Shown here: in pieces, positions 15,609-23,919 of the stretch
Numbering within the stretch: the stretch's first letter is position 1
Layout: each line of letters opens with the position of its first letter
Origin: Thermanaerothrix solaris
GTDB lineage: Bacteria; Chloroflexota; Anaerolineae; Anaerolineales; Anaerolineaceae
DNA: 64,000 nt
Reading direction: 5' to 3'
NCBI RefSeq assembly: GCF_032334255.1
Contig: NZ_JAUHMF010000001.1
Coordinates: forward strand, 1,550,001 to 1,614,000
Notes under the pieces: model-generated
The model's database searches: none
Told to the model about the DNA's origin: nothing
What the model saw: only the letters and a program-made list of their open reading frames with translations
Position numbers and translations under genes: made by a program

Positions 15609-16031
15609 ATGCCACGCATCCATAAATTGAGTTTGTTGGTGATGGCACTATTCATCGGGCTTGGTATGGTGGCCTGTCAGTCTGAGGGGAATCCCTGCCG
15701 CCGCGAAGGAACTTCACCGCCCTATCTAACGGCGTTACCCACCGCGGTGCCTCAGAGGACGGCGACACCTGGGCCTACACCCACGCCCATCCTGGTCGAG
15801 ATTAGAGGGAAGAAGATTGCGGTGGATAAGGTGGTGGAAGGCCCGTTGTGCGATGACACCTGGCGCGGTACCGTTTATGTAACTTGCAACGTGCAGGTGA
15901 AGGCGTGGGAAAAGCGGCCCGATTTTCTGAAAGGGTGCAACCTGACCATTGAGCCGGGCACCATGGTCTATGTGGCGGCACACAATGATGCGGCCTATTA
16001 CAACGGCTGTTCCTGCCACTTCGGCGAATAG
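15609..16031 (+). CDS. Small cysteine-rich lipoprotein, first gene of the membrane operon
   Basis: The 140-residue product has a lipoprotein signal with lipobox LGMVAC (Cys23). A Thr/Pro linker is followed by a short domain whose core, GCNLTIEPGTMVYV, resembles the first coil of beta-helix proteins. Six further Cys residues occur after the lipobox, including GCSC at the very end. These could form disulfides or bind a metal. AAGGAGGGC precedes the ATG. The next gene begins 34 bp later with its own GAGGAGG, so the two are co-transcribed. No family was recognised; an extracytoplasmic metal or heme accessory role is only a guess. Confidence 0.7.
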   Translation: MPRIHKLSLLVMALFIGLGMVACQSEGNPCRREGTSPPYLTALPTAVPQRTATPGPTPTPILVEIRGKKIAVDKVVEGPLCDDTWRGTVYVTCNVQVKAWEKRPDFLKGCNLTIEPGTMVYVAAHNDAAYYNGCSCHFGE

Positions 16032-16065
16032 CCGTTTCTATACCTTACACCATGAGGAGGTTGTC

Positions 16066-16842
16066 ATGAAGAATCGTCAAATAGTAGGGGGCATCCTGGC
16101 GCTCATTGCCGCGGCCATGGGGATCATCGGTCACATCGTCCTCTTCCTGCAATGGTATCGCATCGGGATGAGCGCCGAATCGGCAGAGCCCGGGTGTGAA
16201 ATTCTGCTCAAGTACATTCATCCAGTCATGGCCGATTTCGGCCTGCTGGCAGGGGTGCTATTCGCTGTGAGCGCCTACGGCTTTTTCAGCGGGCGCAATT
16301 GGGCGTTCTTCCTCACCACGATTGGGCTGGTGCTAGCGTTGCTGGGGTCGTGGTTTGTCAATGTACCCTACATGGCCGCCGGCTTACCACCGGTATACTT
16401 TCCGCTCTTTTGGCCTTATCTGCTGTTGTACTTTCTGTTCCTGCGCCTGATTGGCAAGATTAGCTGGCAACAAACATTGTTCGCACTCTTTACCGGCATG
16501 GCATACATCTTTTGCTGGATGAACGGGGTATCGAGCACCAGCCGCATCATCACCCACGGCGATCCAATCTTCACCTTGGTTCAGCGCCTGCATTGGGTGG
16601 CTATGATCGGTTGGGCAGTCGTGACAATTGCGGTAATTCATAAACCGCGTGAGTGGGTACGGGTGACCAGCCTGGTAGCGGCAACAACCGAACTGGTGGT
16701 TGGCATCCCCCTGGCAGCGGTCACTGCTCAGCAATTAGGGCGCTTCTCGCTCTTTGCTTTGGCGCCACTGGCCAGCCTCGGTTTGCTGATCGTGTTGGTG
16801 CTTCCCAAAGCCTGGGACTACGTTGCCCCTGCCGGCCAATAA
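16066..16842 (+). CDS. Polytopic membrane protein of unknown function
   Basis: From the ATG at 16066 (GAGGAGG five bases upstream) the protein has 258 residues and about seven or eight transmembrane helices. Histidines placed in or near helices include one in IIGHIVLF (about residue 22), YIHPVMADFG, ITHGDP and RLHWVAM. The frame extends upstream to 15949 but that would overlap the lipoprotein gene. It is the second gene of the operon holding a helix-X-like heme protein and a heme O synthase-like enzyme, so it may be another subunit. A 14-bp hairpin follows it. I do not recognise the family. Confidence 0.7.
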   Translation: MKNRQIVGGILALIAAAMGIIGHIVLFLQWYRIGMSAESAEPGCEILLKYIHPVMADFGLLAGVLFAVSAYGFFSGRNWAFFLTTIGLVLALLGSWFVNVPYMAAGLPPVYFPLFWPYLLLYFLFLRLIGKISWQQTLFALFTGMAYIFCWMNGVSSTSRIITHGDPIFTLVQRLHWVAMIGWAVVTIAVIHKPREWVRVTSLVAATTELVVGIPLAAVTAQQLGRFSLFALAPLASLGLLIVLVLPKAWDYVAPAGQ

Positions 16843-16856
16843 CCGCGACGAAAGTA

Positions 16857-16890
16857 CCCTGCCCCGAACGGCGATACGTTCGGGGCAGGG
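16857..16890 (+). terminator. Strong hairpin within the membrane operon
   Basis: CCCTGCCCCGAACG (16857-16870) and CGTTCGGGGCAGGG (16877-16890) form a perfect 14-bp stem with a 6-nt loop. The tail (ATGGCTTTAATAAG) has only a short U run. It may partly terminate or stabilise the two-gene upstream transcript. A 126-bp gap then precedes the next gene. Confidence 0.6.
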
Positions 16891-17016
16891 ATGGCTTTAA
16901 TAAGCCGTTGGCCTACACAATTTAACTTTGGTCAAAGCCTCGGGACGACTTTGTGATTATTCTAACAAATAGGGCTCATCGGCGCCCCAGGGCTAAAGCG
17001 AATGGGAGATTGACAT

Positions 17017-18498
17017 ATGCGCGAACTCGGCAGACGCTTGGAGTATCTCTTTTCGTCCACTAAGGGGTTGATCCTGGTCGCGATTGCCATGATTGCGCTG
17101 GAAACGGCGCTATTTGGCCTGCTTTCCGGGCCCATGGCGGATTTGGGGGTGCGGGATTGGGTCATTAAGACCCTGGGAATGCGCCTTTTACCCGCGGAGC
17201 GCGAGGGTCGGATCATTATCCTCTATCACACGATTGCCATGGCTGTCATTGCCATTGAAACCTATCTGATCACGGCTTTGGTGGGTATGGCGTCTTTCTA
17301 TCGTACCGCCGTGCGCGTGCTGATTACGGTGGGATACCTGACCGCCATGATTTTCGGCCTGGGGTTCGCCTATTGGGGGCATAACTGGGCGTTTCATGGC
17401 TTATATCTGGTCGGTCTGACGTTGATCTTCTTTGCCGGGGTGTTGCTGTGCATTGGATTATGGCCGTGGAACAAGGCCTATCGGGTGCGTGATCCGGCTT
17501 ATGCCCATACCCGCAGTGGTATAGATTTGGAACGGGTAGCCTTTTTTGCCACGGCGCTCACCACAGTCATCTCGGCGATCTTCGGGGCGGTGCCGGGAGC
17601 CTACTACGCCAACGGTTTTCAGACCTTTCTGGCCGAAGATATTATCCGCTTACCGGAGAAAACCGGCTTGCAGTACGCTGTTATCGGTCATCTCCACATC
17701 ATGCTGGCATTGATCGCGATTATGCTGACCCTGATCATCGGAAGATGGTTGGATTTCAAGGGCATTTTGCACAAAATTGCCATGCCGCTGATGATCCTGG
17801 GTACGCTTGTCCTCAACCTGGGGGTCTGGGGAGTGGTCACGCCCTTAGAGCCCATTGCGCACATGATCATTTACGTAGGGGCAACCCCGGCCATGCTGGC
17901 AGCATTGATGCTGGTGATCTTTGGGTGGGATCAATTGATCCGTGAAGGCACCCGTGATGTACCCAAACCCAGCGCGGGGCAAAAATTACGCGCTTTATTA
18001 CGCGACCCCTTACGGTTTGGGCCGCTGTGGCAAATGGTGTTTATGAATTTCACCGTTAGCGGGGTGGGCATTTTTGTCGCCGTACGCCTGGACGAAATCT
18101 TCCGCCAGTGGCCGTCGCGTGAAGAGCGTTTGATCCTCACCGGGCACTGGCATGTGCTCTCGGCCATTATTGCGACCATCATCCTGCTTTATTACGGTGA
18201 CCTGATCGGCTTGAAAGGATGGGTGCGCCGCCTTTATGGTTGGGGAATTATTCTCTTCTCTGATCTGGCGTTTGCGGCAGTTACGGTCTATGAACTCAAA
18301 CGCCTGGTGGTTAGCGAGGCTCGTCAGCAGCCGCTGGTGAATACTGTCTTGCTATTGGTGGATATTGGGCTGGGGATGGTGTTGGTAATCCTGGCGCTGC
18401 TGCTCATCTGGCGGTTGCTGGATTTGTTCCGACGGGAGGGGCGCTGGACGGTTGAGGCCAATCAAACAGATCCGGCAGAGATGGAGGTCAAGGCATGA
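17017..18498 (+). CDS. Heme-copper-oxidase-like membrane protein lacking the CuB histidine pair
   Basis: The 493-residue product has about twelve transmembrane helices. Two segments closely resemble the helix-X heme-ligand motif of oxidase/NO-reductase subunit I (HFHYVLS): AVIGHLHIMLALIAIM (His225 and His227) and LTGHWHVLSAIIATII (His377 and His379). Each is followed by a charged loop ending in KG (FKG, LKG), suggesting an internal repeat. Other helix histidines are His71, 122, 127 and 282. No adjacent HH pair is present, so a standard CuB site is absent. The gene overlaps the next by 4 bp (ATGA), and a heme O synthase-like gene lies two genes on. Likely a heme-binding respiratory or NO-handling subunit; function not established. 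Confidence 0.7.
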   Translation: MRELGRRLEYLFSSTKGLILVAIAMIALETALFGLLSGPMADLGVRDWVIKTLGMRLLPAEREGRIIILYHTIAMAVIAIETYLITALVGMASFYRTAVRVLITVGYLTAMIFGLGFAYWGHNWAFHGLYLVGLTLIFFAGVLLCIGLWPWNKAYRVRDPAYAHTRSGIDLERVAFFATALTTVISAIFGAVPGAYYANGFQTFLAEDIIRLPEKTGLQYAVIGHLHIMLALIAIMLTLIIGRWLDFKGILHKIAMPLMILGTLVLNLGVWGVVTPLEPIAHMIIYVGATPAMLAALMLVIFGWDQLIREGTRDVPKPSAGQKLRALLRDPLRFGPLWQMVFMNFTVSGVGIFVAVRLDEIFRQWPSREERLILTGHWHVLSAIIATIILLYYGDLIGLKGWVRRLYGWGIILFSDLAFAAVTVYELKRLVVSEARQQPLVNTVLLLVDIGLGMVLVILALLLIWRLLDLFRREGRWTVEANQTDPAEMEVKA

Positions 18499-19427
18499 AA
18501 CGGCCAATGAGATGCGGGTTTCGGACACTTTGGACACGGTGGGGATTAATGCTTGCGCTGATGTTGGCGGTAACTGCCTGCCAACCAGTGGTGGCAGCCA
18601 CGCCGCTGCCGGTTTACGATACCGGAGTTGACTCCGAGGCCTGGGCAGTAATACCGGCAGGGCCGTTTTTAGCGGGTCAGTTTAACACCCCAACTAACCT
18701 CACGCACACCTTTGCCATGATGGTCACGGACGTTACGGTGGAACAGTATGTGCGTTTTCTTAATCAGGCCATGACTGAGGGCAAGCTGCGCGTGCAAGGG
18801 AACCAGGTGGTGGGGTTTTATCCAGGCGATCCGTTTCACGGCGCCAAGCACGAAGAAGAAATCCCGCCTCAAGATTACGTTTATGTCCCACTCAATGAAC
18901 CTGATGCCCCATTTGTTTATGTCGAAGGTGTCTTTGCGCCCAAAACCGGTTATGCCTACCATCCAATGACCTACGTCTCATGGTTTGGAGCGTGGGGGTA
19001 TTGCCGTTATTACGGCTACCGCTTGCCCAGTAGTTTAGAGTGGGAAAAAGCCGCTCGTGGCGAGGATGGACGTCCATATCCCTGGGGGTGGGAGTTGACT
19101 CCGGCGAATGCCAATTACTACCACAGCGGTGATCCCTTCGAGGCCCCACAGATGGCAGGATCACGCACGACGCCGGTCGGCTTTTACAACGGAAAAACCT
19201 ACGATGGTTTCACAACCCTGGATTCACCCAGCCCATACGGACTTTATGATATGGCAGGAAACGTATGGCAATGGGTAGGGGATATCACCGAGGGCATGCA
19301 TTACCGGTTTATGCGCGGTGGGTCTAAAGACAACTATCCTCCTGATCTGCGGGTTTGGGTGACCAACAATGCGACGCCGTGGTATTTTGGGCCAGGAACG
19401 GGCTTCCGCTGTGTCCGTGAGCCTTAA
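18495..19427 (+). CDS. Lipoprotein with formylglycine-generating-enzyme-like (SUMF1) domain
   Basis: The 310-residue product has a lipobox LAVTAC (Cys29) and so sits outside the membrane. Residues about 50-310 form an FGE/SUMF1 fold: VTVEQYVRFLN, YHPMTYVSWFGAWGYC, RLPSSLEWEKAARG, YPWGWE, YGLYDMAGNVWQWVGD, MRGGS and the final GTGFRC. True FGE uses a Cys pair to bind copper; only the GFRC Cys is kept at its place, so a non-catalytic or different metal role is likely. It overlaps the upstream membrane protein gene by 4 bp, tying the two together. It may be a structural or assembly subunit. Confidence 0.82.
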   Translation: MKRPMRCGFRTLWTRWGLMLALMLAVTACQPVVAATPLPVYDTGVDSEAWAVIPAGPFLAGQFNTPTNLTHTFAMMVTDVTVEQYVRFLNQAMTEGKLRVQGNQVVGFYPGDPFHGAKHEEEIPPQDYVYVPLNEPDAPFVYVEGVFAPKTGYAYHPMTYVSWFGAWGYCRYYGYRLPSSLEWEKAARGEDGRPYPWGWELTPANANYYHSGDPFEAPQMAGSRTTPVGFYNGKTYDGFTTLDSPSPYGLYDMAGNVWQWVGDITEGMHYRFMRGGSKDNYPPDLRVWVTNNATPWYFGPGTGFRCVREP

Positions 19428-19457
19428 TCGCGCGTTGACCAGAGGCGAGAGGTGGCA

Positions 19458-20306
19458 ATGGTAAGGGAACGAATTCGGCTGTATTTTTCATTGATCAAAC
19501 CCCTGCAGACAGGCTTGCTGCTAACCACCGGCCTGGCCGGGTATATGAGTGCCCGCTGCCCGCTCTTTAACCTGGGGACATTACTGGAAGTGGCGGGCAG
19601 TCTGTTCCTGGCAATTAGCGGGAGCACACTCCTCAATATGTGGTGGGACCGCGACATTGATGCCAAAATGGGACGCACGTGCCGCCGCCCGCTGGCTGCT
19701 GGTGCTCTTTCTCCAACTGAAACCTTGTGGGTCGGGATAGCCCTTTCGTTGTTGGGAATAGGGTGGGCATGGTGGGTCTTTCCCACCTATGGGGGATTGG
19801 TCTTGGCAGGATGGTTCTTCGATGTAGTGGTGTATACCCTGTGGCTCAAACGCCGCACCTGCTGGAGTATTGTGTGGGGCGGCGTTGCCGGGGGCATGCC
19901 GGTATTGGCCGGGCGATCACTTGGCGTCGGCCATGTGGATGCAATTGGGATTCTGCTGGCGTTGGCGGTGTTGTTGTGGATTCCCACCCATATCATGACC
20001 TTTTCCTTGCGCCACCTTGAGGACTATCAGACCGCTGGCGTACCGACGTTTCCAGCTCGTTACGGCGCTGCCACAACGCGCACGATCATTTCGATTTCCA
20101 GCCTACTGGCTGCCGTGGCAATTACCCTGGCGGCAATTTTGTTGGGAATGGCTTGGGGTTACCTGCGCCTGCTTGCGGTTCTCTCCACCGGGTTGGTGAT
20201 ATTAGCCGTAGGGGCATGGTTCAGACCCACCGAACGCGTCAACTTCAGTTTATACAAGTACGCCTCCCTGTATATGCTGGCGGCGATGTTGCTTTTGGCG
20301 CTATAA
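19458..20306 (+). CDS. UbiA-family prenyltransferase, heme O synthase-like
   Basis: Starting at the ATG at 19458 (GAGAGG five bases upstream; a GTG at 19452 is too close to it) the protein has 282 residues and eight or nine helices. The first prenyl-diphosphate motif, NMWWDRDIDAKMGRTCRRPL (about residues 58-77), matches protoheme IX farnesyltransferases (N-D-x3-D-x3-M-x-R-T-x2-R-P). The second Asp-rich loop region includes IPTHIMTFSLRHLEDY. It would farnesylate heme B to heme O. Its place in this operon argues that the neighbouring membrane protein carries a modified heme. Another UbiA substrate cannot be ruled out. Confidence 0.82.
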   Translation: MVRERIRLYFSLIKPLQTGLLLTTGLAGYMSARCPLFNLGTLLEVAGSLFLAISGSTLLNMWWDRDIDAKMGRTCRRPLAAGALSPTETLWVGIALSLLGIGWAWWVFPTYGGLVLAGWFFDVVVYTLWLKRRTCWSIVWGGVAGGMPVLAGRSLGVGHVDAIGILLALAVLLWIPTHIMTFSLRHLEDYQTAGVPTFPARYGAATTRTIISISSLLAAVAITLAAILLGMAWGYLRLLAVLSTGLVILAVGAWFRPTERVNFSLYKYASLYMLAAMLLLAL

Positions 20307-20309
20307 GAG

Positions 20310-20927
20310 ATGGTCTCGCTAACCTTGACCTCCCGTTCCAATCGGTTTGTGCTGTTGCTCGCGGCTGCGCTGGCAGGATGGCAAATTGCCCACGGACTTC
20401 CCGAGGGCACCCCCTTGCCCATGGTGGCATATACGATGGGATTTGGGGTTCTTCTGTTGGCGTGTCTATGGTTGTTCCTGATGGGGCTGGAGGTGCTGGA
20501 ACATCCCTTGGTAGTGGTCGTGGCGGCGCTGGTACCCCTAAGTTTTTCATTAGGATTGGTGGGGGAGTATTGGCCTCAGGGCATGACGGTTTTCATCCCG
20601 TTTGCAGTAGTAGGGTTGATCGGTATCGCCTACAGTCGCATGGGCAAGCTATCGTCGCGGTTGGGTGTGCTTATGGTTGCGCTGGTTCACGGCGTGGCCG
20701 GGTTGGTGATTTTGGGGGTGCCCGTGTGGGCCGTGGGGCAAGGCCTGGCCCGGCCGGGCGTCCTGGGGATCAGTGCAGGCGGCGCATGGATTGGCCTGAG
20801 TGGATTAGCCCTGCTCGGTCAGCGTTTGAGATGGATTTCAGGCAAAATGGATGATGTCACACGTTTATTACCCTGGTCGTTGCTGCTTACTCTGGTGTTC
20901 CTTGTCATTGGATTCAACCTTCGTTAG
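20310..20927 (+). CDS. Polytopic membrane protein of unknown function
   Basis: The 205-residue product has six or seven hydrophobic helices and little polar sequence. Its ATG is 3 bp after the prenyltransferase stop, so translation is coupled. Histidines in helices include one near residue 28 (IAHGLPEG), EHPLVVV and LVHGVAG. No domain recognised. Being between the heme O synthase-like gene and another membrane protein, it may be a small subunit or assembly factor of the complex. Confidence 0.65.
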   Translation: MVSLTLTSRSNRFVLLLAAALAGWQIAHGLPEGTPLPMVAYTMGFGVLLLACLWLFLMGLEVLEHPLVVVVAALVPLSFSLGLVGEYWPQGMTVFIPFAVVGLIGIAYSRMGKLSSRLGVLMVALVHGVAGLVILGVPVWAVGQGLARPGVLGISAGGAWIGLSGLALLGQRLRWISGKMDDVTRLLPWSLLLTLVFLVIGFNLR

Positions 20928-20965
20928 GCGCCTTACCTCAAAAATCATGCGTTAGGGAGGAAACC

Positions 20966-21676
20966 ATGAACACTTATCCCAAGCAGTGGCGTTTTATGCG
21001 CGGCATCGCCATTGTGATGTTGGCAGTCACAGCGTTATTCACCCTGGCCAGCGGCTTGGGCACATCCTGCGTTGCCATCAACCCCACCGGGTTTGGACCC
21101 TCAATGGCGCCACTGGCGCGTTATCAGTGGCTCTATGGGCTCTTTGTAGTCATTACCACGCTGCTGGGCGTGATCGGTGGGGTGGCCGTGGTGCAATTGA
21201 TTCGCGGGCGCAGGGGGGCTTATCGCCTGGCGCTCATTGCGCTCGGGGGTGGTGTTGTGATCGGCGTTATTCATATGCTCGTCTCGCGGGCATTGCGCGG
21301 AAAATCCATGCCGGTGGATGTGGTGGTCTATATCACCTTGCTTACCCTGGCCGTTTTCCTGGTGCTGGGAGGGCGAAAATGGCGCGGTATGTTTGAGCCG
21401 CAGGGAACACCCCCCACGGATTCCGGTGGCCCTCTGCTCGCTGCACTGACCCTGATCATCGGTGGTGTGCTTACGTTAAACCTGCCGCATCTCATGGCTG
21501 CCACCCATACCTGGAATGGGATCAACTGGGCGGCAAGTTTTCCGCCCCTGACCCTGGGTATGGGTTTGGGTCAAATAGCGATGGGACTCAGCATGCTGGG
21601 CTGGCGCGTTCTTCGCCAACTACGCGATAAGCGCTTGCTTACAGAGGGCAGGGTTTCCACGGTCTCATCTTCCTAA
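20966..21676 (+). CDS. Polytopic membrane protein, last gene of the operon
   Basis: The 236-residue product has about seven transmembrane segments. Notable are a Cys in an early loop (GTSCVAINPTGFGPSMAPLA), IHMLVSRALRGK and LPHLMAATHTWNG. An AGGGAGG ribosome binding site precedes the ATG. An intrinsic terminator follows, closing the operon. The layout of one early periplasmic loop and conserved-looking His residues recalls the second gene of the operon (16066-16842), but I could not show homology by eye. Confidence 0.65.
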   Translation: MNTYPKQWRFMRGIAIVMLAVTALFTLASGLGTSCVAINPTGFGPSMAPLARYQWLYGLFVVITTLLGVIGGVAVVQLIRGRRGAYRLALIALGGGVVIGVIHMLVSRALRGKSMPVDVVVYITLLTLAVFLVLGGRKWRGMFEPQGTPPTDSGGPLLAALTLIIGGVLTLNLPHLMAATHTWNGINWAASFPPLTLGMGLGQIAMGLSMLGWRVLRQLRDKRLLTEGRVSTVSSS

Positions 21677-21699
21677 CCAAAAGCCTTTGGTCGTCTTTG

Positions 21700-21736
21700 T
21701 CGTCGCGCCCAACATTTACGGGCGCGACGATGTTTT
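21700..21736 (+). terminator. Intrinsic terminator of the membrane operon
   Basis: TCGTCGCGCCC (21700-21710) pairs with GGGCGCGACGA (21720-21730), 11 bp with a 9-nt loop, followed by TGTTTT. Confidence 0.8.
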
Positions 21737-21778
21737 CCAAGGGGTGAGGCTGAAAATCGCCCCTTTTTCCTCCATGAT

Positions 21779-21829
21779 TATACAAAAGGGGCTATACAAA
21801 GGCTGTAAATTATGCTAAACTCTGTACAA
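21779..21829. promoter_or_regulatory. Candidate operator/promoter region of the first CarH-like gene
   Basis: TATACAA occurs at 21779-21785 and again at 21793-21799 (14 bp apart), and TGTACAA at 21823-21829. TATGCT (21811-21816) could be the -10 box between them. Repeated heptamers around a promoter fit cooperative binding by a tetrameric CarH-type repressor, which would imply autoregulation. This is inference. Confidence 0.4.
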
Positions 21830-21870
21830 CAGATCGGCAGATGTTTCGGCGCTACCCAAAGGAGGAACCA

Positions 21871-22836
21871 ATGCCCACCATCCTTGAATTATCCGATGAA
21901 CCCAAATACACGATCAAAGCCGTCAGCGCCCAAACCGGCGTGCGCCCGGTGACCCTGCGCGCCTGGGAGCGCCGTCATGAGGTGCTCACTCCCCACCGCT
22001 CGGAAAACCGCTATCGGCTGTATTCCGAGCGCGATGTGGCCATCCTGCGCTGGCTCAAAGACCGCACCGATAGTGGTCTCAGCATCAGCGAGGCTGTGGC
22101 AGAACTACGGCAAATGGTGCGCAACGGCCTGTGGCCGGAAGCCGTGCCTACCGCGCCGCAAGCCAAGACGCAGGCCACAACGGTTGGCCCCGAGGTCTAT
22201 GCCAACCAGTTATATAAGGCATTGATCCGCCATGATGAGATGCGCGCGGGGGAACTCTTCCGTGAAGCCCTGGCTGGCTACGATCTGCCTGTCCTCTTCG
22301 AGCAGGTGCTCGTCCCCTGTCTGACCCAAATTGGCGAGGCGTGGTATCGTGGCGAGATTCGCGTCACCACTGAGCACTTTGCCAGTTCATTTTTGCGCGG
22401 GAAGTTGCTGACCTTGTTCCAAACCTATCCTATTCGCCGCGGTAGCGCCTATATCATGGTGGGCGGCGCCCCGTATGAACAGCATGAATTGGGCAGCCTG
22501 ATGTTTGCCATCCTGCTGCGCAGCGAGGGTTATCGCGTGGAGTACCTCGGCCCGGATATTCCCCTCGATGATCTGGTGGACTATGCGCGCGAGGAACGCC
22601 CGGCGCTGATCGTCCTGGCGGCCTCAGCGGAGGAATCGGCATTGGCCATGCGCCGCCTGCAGGAAAAACTGGCCCGTCTGCGCCCGGCGCCACTGTTCGG
22701 TTACGGCGGCGCCGCGTTCAACCAACGGCCGGATTTAGTCCAGCGCGTGCCGGGCATCTACCTGGGCGCAACCCTCTCGGCCGGGGTTGAGAAAGTCCGT
22801 ACCCTGTTCACGGCTGTTTCTCGGACCGGGCGTTAG
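21871..22836 (+). CDS. CarH/LitR-like MerR-type regulator with B12-binding domain (variant photoreceptor)
   Basis: From the ATG at 21871 (GGAGG upstream) the protein has 321 residues: a MerR winged helix (13-80, with GVRPVTLRAWERRHEVL), a B12 cap helical bundle (about 105-185) and a cobalamin-binding fold (190-318). The lower-ligand motif E-Q-H-E-L-G places His205 on cobalt. The cap has Trp158 and Glu168-His169, matching the W-x9-EH signature of AdoCbl-dependent CarH light sensors. The residue after the Trp, which in CarH is the His that ligates cobalt after light, is Tyr159 here. It likely represses the carotenoid genes in the dark, alone or with the second copy, but its photochemistry may differ. 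Confidence 0.85.
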   Translation: MPTILELSDEPKYTIKAVSAQTGVRPVTLRAWERRHEVLTPHRSENRYRLYSERDVAILRWLKDRTDSGLSISEAVAELRQMVRNGLWPEAVPTAPQAKTQATTVGPEVYANQLYKALIRHDEMRAGELFREALAGYDLPVLFEQVLVPCLTQIGEAWYRGEIRVTTEHFASSFLRGKLLTLFQTYPIRRGSAYIMVGGAPYEQHELGSLMFAILLRSEGYRVEYLGPDIPLDDLVDYAREERPALIVLAASAEESALAMRRLQEKLARLRPAPLFGYGGAAFNQRPDLVQRVPGIYLGATLSAGVEKVRTLFTAVSRTGR

Positions 22837-22896
22837 ATAATCAGGTCTACCAACCTTATACGCAGGTCATACACGATCCGTTGCGCGTGGTAAGAT

Positions 22897-22929
22897 AACG
22901 CTAACGATCTTAATGGTTAGGTTAGCGTT
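22897..22929. promoter_or_regulatory. Perfect inverted repeat upstream of the second CarH-like gene
   Basis: AACGCTAAC (22897-22905) and GTTAGCGTT (22921-22929) are a perfect 9-bp inverted repeat with a 15-nt spacer, ending 17 bp before the ATG at 22946. There is no U tract, so an operator or a translation-control hairpin is more likely than a terminator. Confidence 0.5.
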
Positions 22930-22945
22930 GTGATAAAGAGTTTAG

Positions 22946-23917
22946 ATGAACGCCTCTGAGATAAACCACGATCCGTATACCCCGGTCTATAACATTAAGG
23001 CGGTCTCGCGTTTGGTGGGGTTGTTGCCAGTGACCCTACGCGCCTGGGAGCGGCGCTATGGTTTGCCGCGCCCTCACCGCGGGCAGCAGGGATACCGCCT
23101 TTATTCCGAATATGACCTGCGCCTACTGCGTTGGCTCAAGCAGCAGGTGGAAGCTGGATTGAGCATTGGTCGCGCGGTGGAATATTGGCACGAACTGCGG
23201 GCGCTGGGGCGCGATCCGGCTGCGGAACAACTCGCTCCTGCGGCGGTGATCGAATCCGTCTCTCCCTCTTACCTTGCCCAGGAACTTTATGCCGCCCTGA
23301 CCCGTTTTGATGAGGAAGCCGCGGCAGAGGTGGTGCGCCGCGCGTTTGCGCTCTACACGGTTGATCAGGTGCTCACCGAGGTCATCCAGCCAATGTTGGT
23401 GACGATTGGTGAGGCGTGGCATCGCGGTGAATTACCGATTGCGGTGGAACATTATGCGACGCAGTTTTGTTTACAACATCTCATGAGCATGCTGGCAGCC
23501 TCGGCACCCCCCAGTCGTCCGGGTGTCATTGTGGCGGGGTGTGCCCCTGGTGAGCTGCACCAGATTGGCTTGTTGATGCTGGTGGTCATGTTGCGTTGGC
23601 GGGGGTGGGATGTGAAATATCTGGGTCAGGATCTTAAACTCGAGGGCATGGCTGAAGCCCTGGCTCCACTTAAACCGCGCTTGTTACTCTTTACCGCCAC
23701 CCGCCCCGAGTCGGCGCAGAACCTGCTCGGCCTGCCCGATGCCCTGGCGCGCTTCCCGGAACCTAAGCCCTGGGTAGTGTTGGGCGGGCAGGCGTTTGAA
23801 TCTCTGCGCCTACCGGAGAGCATTCCAGCGATTTACCTCAATGCACCCCCTTCAGAGACGGTGCGCCTTATCGAACGTCTGATGCAAGAACATACCCCAC
23901 GTAGAAGGATCCACTAA
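22946..23917 (+). CDS. carH: CarH-like AdoCbl-dependent light-sensing repressor
   Basis: The 323-residue product has the same layout as the preceding gene: MerR helix-turn-helix (15-80, with LLPVTLRAWERRYGLPRP), cap helices (about 105-185), cobalamin domain (190-318). Trp158-His159 and Glu168-His169 reproduce the W-H-x8-EH set of light-sensing CarH, and GELHQIG gives the lower cobalt ligand His205. All residues known to matter for light-driven tetramer breakup are therefore present. In the dark an AdoCbl-bound tetramer should repress the downstream carotenoid genes. The MFS gene begins 3 bp after its stop, so they are co-transcribed. Confidence 0.88.
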   Translation: MNASEINHDPYTPVYNIKAVSRLVGLLPVTLRAWERRYGLPRPHRGQQGYRLYSEYDLRLLRWLKQQVEAGLSIGRAVEYWHELRALGRDPAAEQLAPAAVIESVSPSYLAQELYAALTRFDEEAAAEVVRRAFALYTVDQVLTEVIQPMLVTIGEAWHRGELPIAVEHYATQFCLQHLMSMLAASAPPSRPGVIVAGCAPGELHQIGLLMLVVMLRWRGWDVKYLGQDLKLEGMAEALAPLKPRLLLFTATRPESAQNLLGLPDALARFPEPKPWVVLGGQAFESLRLPESIPAIYLNAPPSETVRLIERLMQEHTPRRRIH

Positions 23918-23919
23918 CC

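Noticed and set aside
17017..18498. Canonical cytochrome oxidase or NO reductase subunit I
   Set aside because: There is no adjacent HH pair for CuB, no WxxGHPE-type helix VI motif, and two helix-X-like motifs rather than one. I kept only a heme-protein-like call.
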